Below, one piece after another: positions 35,656 to 45,842 of a DNA stretch of 64,000 bases (position 1 is the first letter of the stretch; each line of letters begins with the position of its first letter). A program made the translations under genes and the position numbers. Source of the DNA: Myxococcales bacterium (GTDB lineage: Bacteria; Myxococcota_A; SURF-8); contig QZKR01000031.1 in NCBI GenBank assembly GCA_003598065.1, forward strand, positions 62,001 through 126,000, in the 5' to 3' direction. The notes below the pieces were generated by a model. That model did no database searches. It saw only the letters and a program-made list of their open reading frames with translations, and had not been told where the DNA came from.

Positions 35656-38600
35656 ATGCACCGGCCAATCGCGCAGGTAGGGATACTTGTAGTCATCGCC
35701 ATCTGGCTTGCCGCCGGGTGCTCCGACAGCGGTTCCAGTTCCGCCGGGACGGACGGCGATCAGTTGCCGGCAGACGGCGATTCGGGTTTCGATTGCCCCG
35801 CCGGGTACATCTGCGACCCCTGCACGACAAACATCGACTGCCCTGCCGGCATGGTGTGCGACGCGACCGCCGGTTTTTGCGTGCCTTCCGGCATGGTTGA
35901 CGGCGACGGCATCGACGGCGATGCGGACAAGGTTGAAACGGATGGCGATGATACCGTCGTGGACACCGACGGGCGACGGATCGAAATCGTGCCGTTGAAC
36001 GTCGATTTCGGCGCGGTGCAATGGGGCCATCGGGTGACGGAAGAAGTCACCGTTCGCAACGCCTCCGCCGCGACCGTGGACTTGGAGGTCCAGAGCATTC
36101 AATTCCTGACGGAAGGCGAGATCGACTACAGTTTCGAGTTGTGGGACCCCGTCGCCGGTCTGGCCGTCACGCTGCCCCACACGCTCCGTCCCGCCCAAAG
36201 CTTTATTGTCAAAATCACTTACGCTCCGTCCGACGAGCGCGACGACGGCGATGAGCAATTGCTCATCTCTTCGAACGACGCCGACGCGGCGATCATCCGC
36301 GCCAACATGGACCCGCAGTACAAAGGCGAGGCCAACGTGAGCATTGAGCCGTCGCCCATCATTTTTGAGAACACGCCTGTTTTTGCGTCGGGCCTGCAAA
36401 CGATCCGCATCTCCAACGCGCCGGAAGACGAGGACTCCAACCGCGTGCTCAAGGTCACGTCGATTACATTGCAAAACGGCCAGCTTGTGGACGACGGCTA
36501 CAAGCTCTCCCTGCCCCGCCTGATCTCCGAATCCGACCCGGTGTTTCTCGTGCCCGGCGATGCGATCGAAGCGACATTGGAGTTTGCGCCGAAAGATATG
36601 ATCGACTATCCAAATGCGCTGTTCGTCGTCTGCAACGACCCCGACGACGGGCCGAACGTCGAAGTCGCGATCACGGCGCGCGGCATCCAGGCCGATCTGG
36701 TCGTTTCTCCCATGCCCGTCGATTTCGGCGCGCGGGCGATCGGCGAAACGCACCTGTTGGCCGTGGAAGTTCTCAACGTCGGCAACGACGAATTCCCCGT
36801 GCTTGACATTCAGCTCCTGGACGGCAATTCGCGGTTTACGCTGGTCAGCGTCGCGCCCGAACTGCCATGGACGCTTCTTTCCGGCCAGAGCGGCAGCCTG
36901 CAAATCAGCTTCACGCCGGAGCGGATCGACGCCGAGGTTGACCGGCTGTTCATCGACGGCGGCGCGAACGACGAAGGCGAACTGAAACCGGATTATTTCG
37001 TGGACGTGCGCGGCGAGGGCCGGCAGGCGCTGATCCGCCTGGAGCCCGACCAACTCGACTTCGGCGACGTACAGCATGGGCAGGAGGCGATCGAAGCGGT
37101 GCGCGTTTACAACGATGGTTCCGAAGATCTGAAGATCACCAGTCTGGAAATGAATCCGATCGGCAGCCCGGACTTCGGGTGGATCGACGTCGCGGAGATC
37201 TATGACCCGATTCCGCCGGGACAGTCGCGCGCCATCGAATTCACCTATAGGCAAAACGTCGGCGGCGACCGCAGCGCCTGCGCGATTTACTCCAACGCCG
37301 GCAATGCCGATGCGGATGGAGCGTTCACGCTGCAAATGCAGGCCGCAAGCACCGACCCGATTTTCTTCGCCTCGCCCGAGGTAGTCGATTTCCCCGAGAC
37401 GGAAATCCGCGATACGGAGCAGATCACGGTGAAGAATCTCGGCGACGGAACGCTGACGATTTTCAACGTCGCGGTCGATGTCGGATCCAGTCCCGATTTC
37501 GGCGTGGAGAACTTCAAAAAAGGCGGCGCGGCGGCCACTCTGCCGCTCGCTCTTGGACAAAGCGAGACGCTCACCTTCGATGCGGTTTATGCGCCGACCC
37601 TGCCCGGCCAGGCGACGGGCGCTTTGGCGATCGTGCACGACGACTACGACGAGTTCCAGCCCGGCGACCTGGACCGCACCGAGTTTCATTTGCTGCTCAA
37701 CGCCGCCGGTCCGCTCAACCATCCGCCGGTGGCCGGCATCCGCGCCAACGGCGGCGACACGGACCTTGCCCTGCCGTTGGGCACGATGATCCTGTTGGAC
37801 GACGACGGCGTTTACGACGACGGAGCCGGCTCTTACGACGTTGACGCCGGCGATACGATCGTGGACTGGGAATTCGCCATCGAGAGTGCGCCGGACGGCC
37901 ACGGCGACCTGGCCGGAACAGACAACGTGCGCAGCGTTTCGGCCAACGTCCCCGGCGAGTGGATCTTCAGCCTGCGCGTCAAGGATCAACGCGACGCCTG
38001 GAGCCAGAAAGACTCCATCCTCGTCAAGGTGACGACCGGCCCGGTGGCGGTCCTGCGCGTCAACGGTTACACGGACGCTCCTCCCCCTGTGCGCGCCGGC
38101 GTGGAAATCGTGCTCGACGGCATCCCGAGCCACGACCCCGACGGCGGCAACATCGCCGAATGGGAGTTCCGCGTCGAGTCTGCGCCGCCCGGAGCGGACA
38201 TCACGCTTACCGGCTCCGGTTCGTCGCGGACGATCGTTCCTCGCCGCCTGGGAACATTCTCCTTCGGTTTGCGCGTGAAAGACGACGAGGGAACATGGAG
38301 CGGCTGGGATTCGCTTTCCGTCGAGTCGATCGCTCCCGAGACAATCAACATCGTCATGGGCGACATCAATTGGTGCATCGCCGAGTTGGGCTTCGATCTT
38401 CTGTTCTACAATTTGAGCGGCGAGGTGTGCGGACCGCCGCCGGGCTACACTTGCCTCTGGGGACCAAGGCATTCAGGCGACTGTTCGGGTATTCTTCATA
38501 ACGACGGCGCTTCCGAGATCGTCTGGGACTATTCGGAGTTCCACGGCGATTATCAGGACGTGGACGGTGAATATCGCATCACCGTCAAAAGCCGCAGTTG

Positions 38601-38778
38601 GCTGAATATGGAGACGGTCACCATCAAGCTATACAAAGATGGCGCTTCGGACCATTTCTGGGAAGGCTCCCACAAGTTCGGGATTCTAGAGACAACGTGG
38701 AACATCTATCTTCGTCGCACAGACGGCGTGTGGCAGGATCCGCACCTTTGCAGTCCAGGCGGCTGCGGAACACCGTAA
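35656..38778 (+). CDS. Large lipoprotein with tandem ASH/hydin-like Ig domains and PKD-like domains
   Basis: The product has 1040 residues. CCAGGAGG precedes the ATG. The lipobox AAGC gives Cys22, followed by DGD linkers and a Cys module (C-x5-C-x5-C-x6-C, about 57-76). Residues about 110-690 contain five or so repeats, each opening with a VDFG or LDFG motif and containing NxGxx strands (VPLNVDFGAVQWGHRVTEEV, LDFGDVQHGQEAIEAVRV), typical of ASH/SPD-2/hydin Ig-like domains. Two PKD-like domains follow (about 695-900; DDGVYDDGAGSYDVDAGD, IPSHDPDGGNIAEWEF). The final 135 residues form a separate Cys-containing beta domain. Likely an adhesive or scaffold surface protein; no enzyme motif. Confidence 0.85.
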   Translation: MHRPIAQVGILVVIAIWLAAGCSDSGSSSAGTDGDQLPADGDSGFDCPAGYICDPCTTNIDCPAGMVCDATAGFCVPSGMVDGDGIDGDADKVETDGDDTVVDTDGRRIEIVPLNVDFGAVQWGHRVTEEVTVRNASAATVDLEVQSIQFLTEGEIDYSFELWDPVAGLAVTLPHTLRPAQSFIVKITYAPSDERDDGDEQLLISSNDADAAIIRANMDPQYKGEANVSIEPSPIIFENTPVFASGLQTIRISNAPEDEDSNRVLKVTSITLQNGQLVDDGYKLSLPRLISESDPVFLVPGDAIEATLEFAPKDMIDYPNALFVVCNDPDDGPNVEVAITARGIQADLVVSPMPVDFGARAIGETHLLAVEVLNVGNDEFPVLDIQLLDGNSRFTLVSVAPELPWTLLSGQSGSLQISFTPERIDAEVDRLFIDGGANDEGELKPDYFVDVRGEGRQALIRLEPDQLDFGDVQHGQEAIEAVRVYNDGSEDLKITSLEMNPIGSPDFGWIDVAEIYDPIPPGQSRAIEFTYRQNVGGDRSACAIYSNAGNADADGAFTLQMQAASTDPIFFASPEVVDFPETEIRDTEQITVKNLGDGTLTIFNVAVDVGSSPDFGVENFKKGGAAATLPLALGQSETLTFDAVYAPTLPGQATGALAIVHDDYDEFQPGDLDRTEFHLLLNAAGPLNHPPVAGIRANGGDTDLALPLGTMILLDDDGVYDDGAGSYDVDAGDTIVDWEFAIESAPDGHGDLAGTDNVRSVSANVPGEWIFSLRVKDQRDAWSQKDSILVKVTTGPVAVLRVNGYTDAPPPVRAGVEIVLDGIPSHDPDGGNIAEWEFRVESAPPGADITLTGSGSSRTIVPRRLGTFSFGLRVKDDEGTWSGWDSLSVESIAPETINIVMGDINWCIAELGFDLLFYNLSGEVCGPPPGYTCLWGPRHSGDCSGILHNDGASEIVWDYSEFHGDYQDVDGEYRITVKSRSWLNMETVTIKLYKDGASDHFWEGSHKFGILETTWNIYLRRTDGVWQDPHLCSPGGCGTP

Positions 38779-38842
38779 AGCTCCCCAGGGGAAGGATGTG
38801 AAAGCGTTGGCGACGGGCGACGAGGCATGATAATTTGACGCC

Positions 38843-41581
38843 ATGTCCGACTCCTCGCTAACACGCCTCGACCGTTGCCTCGCCTGGTGGGGCGAGTTTC
38901 TCTTATCTCACGCCGGGTGGGTGCTAATCGCCGCCGCCGTCCTCACGCTTTTCGCCATCCCCGGGGCCCTCAAATTCCGCATCGAATGGGGCGAGGATAT
39001 TCTTCTACCCTCGGGTCGCTCCTCGCCCGGAGAACGCGCCAGCCTCGCCAGCCGCGTCGGCGGCGTGGGATTTCTGATCGCCATTGTCGAAGGCGGCGAC
39101 TTCGACAACCGCCGGCGTTTCATCGACGAATGGGTCCGCCGCCTCAACGAGGATCAGGAAATCAGACGACGAAACGGCGGCGAGGACTATCTGCGCTACG
39201 CTCTCTATAAGTTGCCGCTCACCTTTTTCGAAGACCGGCGTCTGCTCTATCTCGAACCGTCGGATCTTGAGGACATCGAAAACCGGCTGATTCGCCGGCT
39301 TGACCAGGAACGAACGAAGAAAAACCCCTTTTATGTCGATCTGGAGATGGAGGAAGAACCGGAGGTGGACATCTCCTTCGGCGACCTCCAGAAAAAGTAC
39401 AACGTGCATCGCTTCCGCGAATACTATTCCTCCCCCGACGACCGCATTCTGGCCGTGCTTTTCAAGCCCGCCCGATCGATCTCCGACCTCGACTTCGCAC
39501 ACCGATTCATGGCCTGGGTGCGCGATACGGCCGATGCCATGGCCGCGCGCGGCGATTATGCGGGCGTGACCGTTTCGCTCGGCGGGCCGGTGGCGGAAAT
39601 GATCGAAGGACGCCATGCCGTGCGCCAGGATATCGTCACGGCGATGGCGGTGTTGGCCTTGGGCTATTCGCTGATGGCGCTGCTTGTATTCAGACGCTTC
39701 CGGCCGCTCGTGCTGCTCTGGGCAAGTTCGGGAATGGCGCTTGCCTGGCTATTGGCATGCTTCTCCCGCGCTGTCGGGTCGGTAAGCCTGCTGAGCGCCT
39801 TCGCCATTCCGGCGACGCTCGCCCTCGGGCTCGGCTGGGGCCTGGTGTTTTTCCGAAAGTACCTGACTTATCGCATCCGCGACAACAGCCGCGAAGAGGC
39901 GCTGCTTAAAGCGATCGCCTATGAGGGACGGATCGTTTTTTTATCCGGCCTGGCGGCGATCGCGGCTTCTCTGGCCCTGCTGCGGTTCGGCGTGAACGAC
40001 TATGCGCATTTCGGCTTGCTGGCGGCCGGCGGGATGGTGTCGATGATGCTGGCCGTGCTCGTCGTGCTGCCGGCGATAATCGCCGTCGTCGAGCGCGTCT
40101 CGCTGATGGTCGTGATCGGCGCGGTGCCCCTCATTCAATCGATGGTCTGGCGCATTCCGCGCGGCCGGGCGATCGTCCTGGGCGGCCTGGCGACCTGCGC
40201 GATGGGCGTCGCGCTGCTTTTCGTAAGCCTGCGTTGCCTTATGCAGCCGTGGTGCAGCGAAACGGAGCGCTGCTGCGAAGACAAACCGTGCTGCTGGACG
40301 CCGGAGGAATTCGAATACAATTTTCAACGTTTTACGGCGCCCGAAATGAAGACGGACAAGGTCCGGGAGAAATTAAGCGCCATCGTCCCGGTTTCCTACA
40401 ATCCGCTCGTCGTTCTCACCGACAGTCGGCCCGAACTGCAAAGCTTCCTTGCCGACTTGCGAAAACTGGAAAAAGACCCCGCCTCCGGCGTGGCCGGCGT
40501 CGGTTCGATTTTTACCTTCGTCCCCACCGACCAAAGCGAAAAACTCAAAATCATGGCGCGCATCGATCAGCTCGCCACGGAAGAGAACATCGGCTTTCTG
40601 GAACAACGGGTGCGCCGGCGCATCGAGGAAACCCGCTACCTGCTGCATCCGCCCGAGATCTCGATCTACCAGCTGCCGTTGAGCGTTATCCGCGCCTTTT
40701 CCCAGGAACCGCCCGGCACGCATCGTTTGACGGAAATTCTGGAAAGCGCCCTGTCTCGCCTGCCGGCGACGATCAATGAATCGGAGTGGCGGCAGGCCGT
40801 GTCGGGAGTCGTAAATACGCTTCCCATTGGAGAGGTGGCGGCCGCCCTTGGCGCAGCGAGGGCGCACCAGGATCTGGCTCGCGCCGCGAAGGCCGCCTCC
40901 GAGCCGCGCGGCAAATTGGTCGATGTGTTGAAACGCTACCATGACGTCTACCTCGGCACGGTAGCCTATGTTTACCCCGAACTGGACCCGCTGTACGGCC
41001 GCTATTCGATGGGATTGGCCAAGCGCATTGACGCGCTGATGGAAAAACACAGCGGCGTTCGCGTCATGGGACTGCCATTCGACCTCGCCGACACGCTGCG
41101 CTCCGTGGAGGATCGTTGGGCGCAAGCGATGGCTCTGGCCATTTTCGCGCCGCTGGTTCTGCTTCTCCTTTGCCTGCGCCGGCCCTTGATCGGTTGGACG
41201 ACGGCGCTCGTTCCCGTTGCGGCGCTCTGTTTACTGCTGATCGGCATGGCGGGTTTTCAGATCAAATGGAATCTCTACAATCTTCTAGCCGTTCCGATCG
41301 CAATCGGCATCGGCGTCGATGCCGCCCTGCGCATCTACTTGCGATACTGGGAGGAAAATCAGATCGGCGCGGTGCAGACGATCTTGATGTCCGCTCCCAG
41401 CCTGCTGATGATGCTGTTGACGCTGCTGCTGGGATTCGTCGGCAGCATTTTCGCCGAGCATCGCGGCATGGCTTCCCTGGCCGCCGTGCTGCTGGTTGGG
41501 CTGCTGTTCGCGATGGCGGCGGCGGTTGTGTTTTATCCGGCGCTGCTGCAAACGATCCATCTGCGCCTGCAACGGCGGTGA
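38843..41581 (+). CDS. RND/MMPL-family membrane transporter
   Basis: A 912-residue inner-membrane protein. The first helix lies at about 24-44. A large periplasmic loop follows (about 45-260), then a helix bundle (about 262-470), a second periplasmic loop (about 480-760) and a second bundle to the C-terminus. This is the duplicated 1+5 layout of RND/MMPL proteins, such as hopanoid transporter HpnN. GDYAGVTVSLGGPVAEMIEGRHAVRQDIVTAM and the later VEDRWAQAMALAIFAPLVLLLLCLRRPL mark the duplicated core. The cytoplasmic-side loop between bundles has a Cys cluster (CSETERCCEDKPCCW), which is odd for the family. The substrate is unknown; lipid is common for MMPL members. Confidence 0.85.
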   Translation: MSDSSLTRLDRCLAWWGEFLLSHAGWVLIAAAVLTLFAIPGALKFRIEWGEDILLPSGRSSPGERASLASRVGGVGFLIAIVEGGDFDNRRRFIDEWVRRLNEDQEIRRRNGGEDYLRYALYKLPLTFFEDRRLLYLEPSDLEDIENRLIRRLDQERTKKNPFYVDLEMEEEPEVDISFGDLQKKYNVHRFREYYSSPDDRILAVLFKPARSISDLDFAHRFMAWVRDTADAMAARGDYAGVTVSLGGPVAEMIEGRHAVRQDIVTAMAVLALGYSLMALLVFRRFRPLVLLWASSGMALAWLLACFSRAVGSVSLLSAFAIPATLALGLGWGLVFFRKYLTYRIRDNSREEALLKAIAYEGRIVFLSGLAAIAASLALLRFGVNDYAHFGLLAAGGMVSMMLAVLVVLPAIIAVVERVSLMVVIGAVPLIQSMVWRIPRGRAIVLGGLATCAMGVALLFVSLRCLMQPWCSETERCCEDKPCCWTPEEFEYNFQRFTAPEMKTDKVREKLSAIVPVSYNPLVVLTDSRPELQSFLADLRKLEKDPASGVAGVGSIFTFVPTDQSEKLKIMARIDQLATEENIGFLEQRVRRRIEETRYLLHPPEISIYQLPLSVIRAFSQEPPGTHRLTEILESALSRLPATINESEWRQAVSGVVNTLPIGEVAAALGAARAHQDLARAAKAASEPRGKLVDVLKRYHDVYLGTVAYVYPELDPLYGRYSMGLAKRIDALMEKHSGVRVMGLPFDLADTLRSVEDRWAQAMALAIFAPLVLLLLCLRRPLIGWTTALVPVAALCLLLIGMAGFQIKWNLYNLLAVPIAIGIGVDAALRIYLRYWEENQIGAVQTILMSAPSLLMMLLTLLLGFVGSIFAEHRGMASLAAVLLVGLLFAMAAAVVFYPALLQTIHLRLQRR

Positions 41582-41611
41582 TCTCTCCCGCCGCTTTCGA
41601 GCCCGAAAACT

Positions 41612-41648
41612 AAAATGGCGGAGGGAAAACCCTCCGCCATTCTTGATC
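41612..41648. terminator. Bidirectional terminator between the transporter and acs
   Basis: A perfect 12-bp stem (AATGGCGGAGGG at 41614-41625, CCCTCCGCCATT at 41630-41641) with an AAAA loop lies between the convergent genes. The minus side has TTTAGTTTT after it, and the plus side a short TTCTTG. Confidence 0.88.
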
Positions 41649-41664
41649 GGAATCGAACTGGTTC

Positions 41665-43653
41665 TTAGATGCGGTTCTTCACGAGATCCTCGACGACCGC
41701 CGGATCGGCCAGGGTCGAGGTGTCGCCGATGTTGCCGATCTCGCCTTCGGCGATCTTGCGCAGGATGCGGCGCATGATCTTGCCGGAGCGGGTCTTCGGC
41801 AGACCGTCGGCGAACTGGAGCTTGTCCGGCGTGGCGATCGGGCCGATCTCCTTGCGGACGTGGTTGATGAGATCCTTCAAGAGCGCGTCGGTCTTCTGCA
41901 CGCCCTTGACCAGCGTCACGAACGCGTAGATGCCCTGGCCCTTGATCTCGTGCGGCATGCCGACGACCGCCGCCTCGGCGACGGATTCGTGCGACACCAG
42001 GGCGCTCTCCACCTCGGCCGTGCCGATGCGGTGGCCGGACACGTTGATGACGTCGTCCACGCGGCCCATCAGCCAGTAGTAGCCGTCCTCGTCCTTGCGC
42101 GCGCCGTCGCCCGTGAAATAGATGCCCGGGAACATCGCGAAGTAGGTTTCCTTGAAGCGCTGATGCTGGCCGTAAACGGTGCGCATCATGCCCGGCCACG
42201 GCTTGGTGATGACGAGGTAGCCGCCTTCGTTCGTGTCCACTTCGGAGCCGTTCTCGCGGATGATCTTCGGCTCGACGCCGAAGAACGGCAGGGTGGCCGA
42301 ACCCGGCTTGAGGCCCCACGCGCCCGGCAGCGGGTTGATGAGGATGCCGCCGGTCTCCGTCTGCCACCACGTATCGACGATCGGGCAGCGCTCGTGGCCG
42401 ACGTTCCTGTGATACCACATCCACGCCTCGGGGTTGATCGGCTCGCCGACCGAGCCCAGCAGCTTGAGGCTGGAAAGATCGTATTTCTTCACCCATTCGT
42501 CGCCCTGGGCCATCAGGGCGCGGATCGCCGTGGGCGCGGTGTAGAACTGGGTGACTTTGTATTTGTCCACCACCGCCCAGAAGCGGCCGGGGTCCGGATA
42601 GGTGGGTACGCCCTCGAACATGACTTCGGTGGCGCCGGTGAGCAGCGGAGCGTAGACGATGTAGGAGTGGCCCGTGACCCAACCGATGTCGGCCGTGCAC
42701 CAGAAGATGTCGCCCTGATGGTAATCGAAAATGTATTTGAACGTGGTGGCCGTGTAGACCATGTAGCCGCCGACGTTGTGCTGCACGCCCTTCGGCTTGC
42801 CGGTGGAGCCGGAGGTGTAAAGGATGAACAGCGGGTCCTCGGCGTCCATGATCTCCGCCGGGCAAACCGTCGATGCTTTCGGAACAATGTCGTGATACCA
42901 GATGTCGCGGCCGGCGACCATGTTGGTGTCGATGCCCTTGCCCTCGCCGACGCGGCGGACGACGATGCAGGTTTTGATCTCGGCGCCTTCTTTCTTCGCC
43001 AGATCCATCGCCTGATCGGCCGCCACTTTCAGCGACACGGCCTTCTTGCCGCGGAAGGTGCCGTCGGTGGTGAGCAGGAAGCTGCACTTGGAATCGACGA
43101 TGCGATCCTTCAGCGCCTCGGCGGAGAAGCCGCCGAACACGACCGAGTGAATCGCGCCGATGCGGGCGCAGGCCAGCAGCGCCACGGAGAGTTCGGGAAT
43201 CATCGGCATGTAGATGGAGACGCGGTCGCCTTTTTTCACGCCGCGCTGCTTCAGCACGTTGGCGAGCTGGCAAACTTCGCGATGGAGTTGGCCGTAAGTG
43301 ATGGCGCGTTCTTCGCCCGGTTCGTTGCCTTCCCAGAAGATCGCCACCTGGTTGGTTCTTTCCGGCAGGTGACGGTCAAGACAGTTGTAGCAAACATTGG
43401 TCTTGCCGCCCTGGAACCATTTGATCGAAATGTCGCCGGAAAAATCGTAATCGCGAACCTTGTCCCACTTCTTCGACCACCAGAACTGGCTGGCGATCTC
43501 GCTCCAGAAGCCTTCCGGATCCTTAACGGAGCGATTGTACATTTCCTGGTACTGCTCGCGCGACTTGATCCAGGCACGTTCGACGAACTCTTTGGGCGGG
43601 TTGAATACGCGGTTTTCTTCCATCATGGATGCGATCTGCTTGTTCTCAGCCAT
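41665..43653 (-). CDS. acs: Acetyl-CoA synthetase (AMP-forming)
   Basis: A 662-residue enzyme that activates acetate with ATP and CoA through acetyl-AMP. AGGAGGAG precedes the ATG at 43653. The AMP-binding motif [36 protein letters not shown] and the hinge Asp region are all present. Lys625 in the C-terminal [12 protein letters not shown] is the lysine whose acetylation switches Acs off in other bacteria. Length is normal. The gene has its own promoter with a leader of about 265 bases. Confidence 0.97.
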   Translation of the reverse strand: MAENKQIASMMEENRVFNPPKEFVERAWIKSREQYQEMYNRSVKDPEGFWSEIASQFWWSKKWDKVRDYDFSGDISIKWFQGGKTNVCYNCLDRHLPERTNQVAIFWEGNEPGEERAITYGQLHREVCQLANVLKQRGVKKGDRVSIYMPMIPELSVALLACARIGAIHSVVFGGFSAEALKDRIVDSKCSFLLTTDGTFRGKKAVSLKVAADQAMDLAKKEGAEIKTCIVVRRVGEGKGIDTNMVAGRDIWYHDIVPKASTVCPAEIMDAEDPLFILYTSGSTGKPKGVQHNVGGYMVYTATTFKYIFDYHQGDIFWCTADIGWVTGHSYIVYAPLLTGATEVMFEGVPTYPDPGRFWAVVDKYKVTQFYTAPTAIRALMAQGDEWVKKYDLSSLKLLGSVGEPINPEAWMWYHRNVGHERCPIVDTWWQTETGGILINPLPGAWGLKPGSATLPFFGVEPKIIRENGSEVDTNEGGYLVITKPWPGMMRTVYGQHQRFKETYFAMFPGIYFTGDGARKDEDGYYWLMGRVDDVINVSGHRIGTAEVESALVSHESVAEAAVVGMPHEIKGQGIYAFVTLVKGVQKTDALLKDLINHVRKEIGPIATPDKLQFADGLPKTRSGKIMRRILRKIAEGEIGNIGDTSTLADPAVVEDLVKNRI

Positions 43654-43924
43654 CGAACTCCTCCTGTGGTCAATTAGGAACGCCAACAAGACTCCCGGCG
43701 TGGATGCTATGGCCGCAGGGGCCTCTAACCAAAGAGTCTTCCCTAAACACGCTGCCAAAATCCGAGCGGAGAGTGCTGCTTTCGCACTTAACGTTGACTG
43801 GCAATGACAAACGCTAAATATCCTCCGCTACGCGCGTTTTCGATGCCAGAGCCAGTCGGATGTCCCGCTTCGGGGGTGATTGTCGGTTCGGAACCGCCGC
43901 ACTCTCCCGCGAATAGGTGGCCCG
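43654..43924 (-). promoter_or_regulatory. Long structured 5' leader of acs
   Basis: The acs transcript probably starts near 43918, leaving about 265 untranslated bases. On the minus strand several hairpins can be drawn. CGGTT-CCG-AACCG is near 43895, and AGTGC-GAAAGCA-GCACT is near 43780. A long-range stem AAGACTC/GAGTCTT (about 43735 and 43693) encloses smaller pairings such as GGCC-CCTGC-GGCC. No known riboswitch consensus was recognised. No open frame with a ribosome site is seen on either strand. Confidence 0.45.
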
Positions 43925-43953
43925 CTGATACCACACTTGACGCAGGCTGTCAA
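43925..43953 (-). promoter_or_regulatory. acs promoter
   Basis: On the minus strand TTGACA (43953-43948, perfect) and TATCAG (43930-43925) are 17 bases apart. Confidence 0.6.
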
Positions 43954-44244
43954 TAGCTAATATTTATAACCGCAAGGAATAAATGATTCTTTGCCTGAGA
44001 CGCTTCAAAATAGAAGTTGCTTTGTGCCTTTTCACCACGAAACAAGAACACGTAAAGCATTGATATAATAAGAAATATTTTACATGTCGTTTGGGGAATA
44101 GTTTCTCATGGATTATCTTCGGCCATTTTTACGGCATTTTCGAGGCTTGCTATGATCTTGTTTTAATGGTAAAGCGGAAAAGCTATCCCGGAAGTCTTTG
44201 ACGCACAGCGGCGTATTTGGATGCGCTGCAGAAAGCGAGGCGAA
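43954..44244 (+). promoter_or_regulatory. AT-rich intergenic region with promoter for the 44245 operon
   Basis: This stretch is clearly more AT-rich than its surroundings and has no gene. The best plus-strand promoter is TTTACG (44128-44133) and TATGAT (44151-44156) with 17-base spacing, 90 bases before the start codon. A second TATAAT lies near 44063 without a matching -35. Confidence 0.45.
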
Positions 44245-44991
44245 ATGGCGGCGTTCGATCTCAGCCGAGTGAATTCGGAGATTCGAAAACGACTTGAGCC
44301 GTTCCTCGCCGATTTTACCAAAATTGCCGATTTCCCTTTTCAGGCGGCTTACCTGATCGGTCCGGCGGCGCGTGGCGAATTCAACGCCTCCAAACCCGAA
44401 TTGCAGATCTGTCTCGTCGCCGATTCGTATCGGCCTGAAACTCTGGAAGCGATCGCCAGCCTTGGCCGGAAGCATGGCAAAGCCGGCATTCGCGCCCCCC
44501 TCCTCCTGACTCCCGAACATATCCAACAAGCTCGCGACGTCTTCCCGATGTCGTTGCTGGACTTGAAGCACAACCACATTCCTCTCGCCGGCGTTCCTCT
44601 GCTTGACGGTATCGCCATTTCCCAAATGCACCTGCGCTGGGAATGCGAGCGCGAGGCGCGCCTGGCGCGATTGCACATGCGGCAGGCTTACCTGAGTTCC
44701 GCCGGCGACGCAGCCTGGATGGCGCGATGGTTTGCCGATGAAGTCGTGTTGCTCTTTCCCATTTTCCGCGCCGTCCTCCACCTTCTCGGAGAAGAGGCCA
44801 AATCCGGCAATACGGAATCGGCGGAACGCCTTTCGGAAAAGACGGGCGTTCCCCTGGAATCGTTCGTGGCGGTTTGGGCGTTGCGCAAGACGGGCAAAAC
44901 CCCGGCGGTCTCAGCCGTGAAACAGCTTTACGTCGAATGGGACGAAGCGATGCGGCAGTTGATAGGAAAAATCGATGCGCTGCCGGCATAA
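44245..44991 (+). CDS. Nucleotidyltransferase-fold-like protein lacking the catalytic Asp pair
   Basis: The product has 248 residues. GAGGCGA precedes the ATG at 44245. Residues 38-60 (LIGPAARGEFNASKPELQICLVAD) have the shape of the GSxARGE....SDIDLLV signature of Pol-beta-like nucleotidyltransferases. The expected DxD is replaced by ELQ, and the rest is helical. If related, it would be a non-catalytic relative. I do not recognise the C-terminal half (about 110-248), which is mainly amphipathic helices. It overlaps the next gene by 17 bases in another frame, so it is probably the first gene of the TPM/LemA operon. Confidence 0.7.
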   Translation: MAAFDLSRVNSEIRKRLEPFLADFTKIADFPFQAAYLIGPAARGEFNASKPELQICLVADSYRPETLEAIASLGRKHGKAGIRAPLLLTPEHIQQARDVFPMSLLDLKHNHIPLAGVPLLDGIAISQMHLRWECEREARLARLHMRQAYLSSAGDAAWMARWFADEVVLLFPIFRAVLHLLGEEAKSGNTESAERLSEKTGVPLESFVAVWALRKTGKTPAVSAVKQLYVEWDEAMRQLIGKIDALPA

Positions 44992-45784
44992 CCCCCTTCT
45001 TCTCGTAGCGGGTCTGATGCTGGCGGCTTTATCGCCGGCATGGGCGGCGGGCATCGCCGCCGACTGGCCGGCGCAGCCGTCTCACTACGTCGTCGATCGC
45101 GCCGAAATGATCGACGCGGCGATCGAGCGCACACTCAACGGCGTCCTCCAGGAACTCGAACAGAAAACCAAGGTGCAGTTCCTGATCGCCACCACCCCTT
45201 CGCTCGACGGCAGCACCAAGGAAGAATATGCTTTGGCGCTCGCCGAAAAATGGCGTCTCGGACAAAAACGCGAAGACACGGGCCTGCTCTTTCTGCTCGC
45301 TCAAGCCGAGCGACAGTATCGTTTCGAGACGGGCTACGGCCTGGAAGGAACCCTGCCCGACAGCTATCTCGGTCAAGTCGGGCGGGAAACGCTTGCGCCG
45401 TTGCTGCGACAGGGCAAGTCTTCCGCAGCTATTGCCGCTACGGCGGCTGAAATCATCGGAACGATCGCCAAAGAAAAAGGCGTCGAACTTACCGGCATGC
45501 CCAGCTTGAGCGCGACCGCCAGAAAGAGCCGAAATAATGGAGACGGCTACGGAGGCCTGTTCACCATACTTGCCTTCATCGCCATTGCCTTTTTTATGGG
45601 GCGAGGAGGGAGATCCAGACGCAGCGTGGCCATGTGGCGAGGCGCCGCCATCGGTACGATCTTAGGGAGCGGTTTGGGAGGCGGCTTTAGGGGCGGCTTC
45701 GGCGGGCGCTCGGGCGGCTTCGGAGGCTTTGGCGGCGGGGGCGGCGGAGGCTTCGGCGGCGGCGGCGCCGGCGGCAGCTGGTGA
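44975..45784 (+). CDS. TPM-domain (YgcG/TPM_phosphatase family) membrane protein
   Basis: The product has 269 residues. Signal peptide to about residue 25 (AWAAG). The TPM domain spans about 37-165: YVVDRAEMIDAAIERTLNGVLQELEQKTKVQFLIATTPSLDG, then FLLAQAERQYRFETGYGLEGTLPDS, which is the family hallmark. One transmembrane helix is near 185-200, then a Gly-rich tail of about 55 residues ending GGSW. This signal-TPM-helix-polyglycine layout is common for proteins encoded next to LemA. TPM domains have been reported as acid phosphatases or as photosystem-assembly factors; here the envelope role is unknown. LemA follows after 58 bases. Confidence 0.88.
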   Translation: MRCRHNPLLLVAGLMLAALSPAWAAGIAADWPAQPSHYVVDRAEMIDAAIERTLNGVLQELEQKTKVQFLIATTPSLDGSTKEEYALALAEKWRLGQKREDTGLLFLLAQAERQYRFETGYGLEGTLPDSYLGQVGRETLAPLLRQGKSSAAIAATAAEIIGTIAKEKGVELTGMPSLSATARKSRNNGDGYGGLFTILAFIAIAFFMGRGGRSRRSVAMWRGAAIGTILGSGLGGGFRGGFGGRSGGFGGFGGGGGGGFGGGGAGGSW

Positions 45785-45842
45785 GAAAGACGTCGGAATA
45801 AATACGACCCTTTGTCGTCTTTAGGTGGAGAAAGGAAAAAGC

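Noticed and set aside
35608-38472. A 954-codon open frame on the minus strand opposite the 1040-residue lipoprotein
   Set aside because: It has no ribosome site, no recognisable domain and Arg/Ala/Gly/Val-biased composition of the kind produced by antisense reading of GC-rich genes; the plus-strand gene has a promoter, ribosome site, lipobox and domain repeats.
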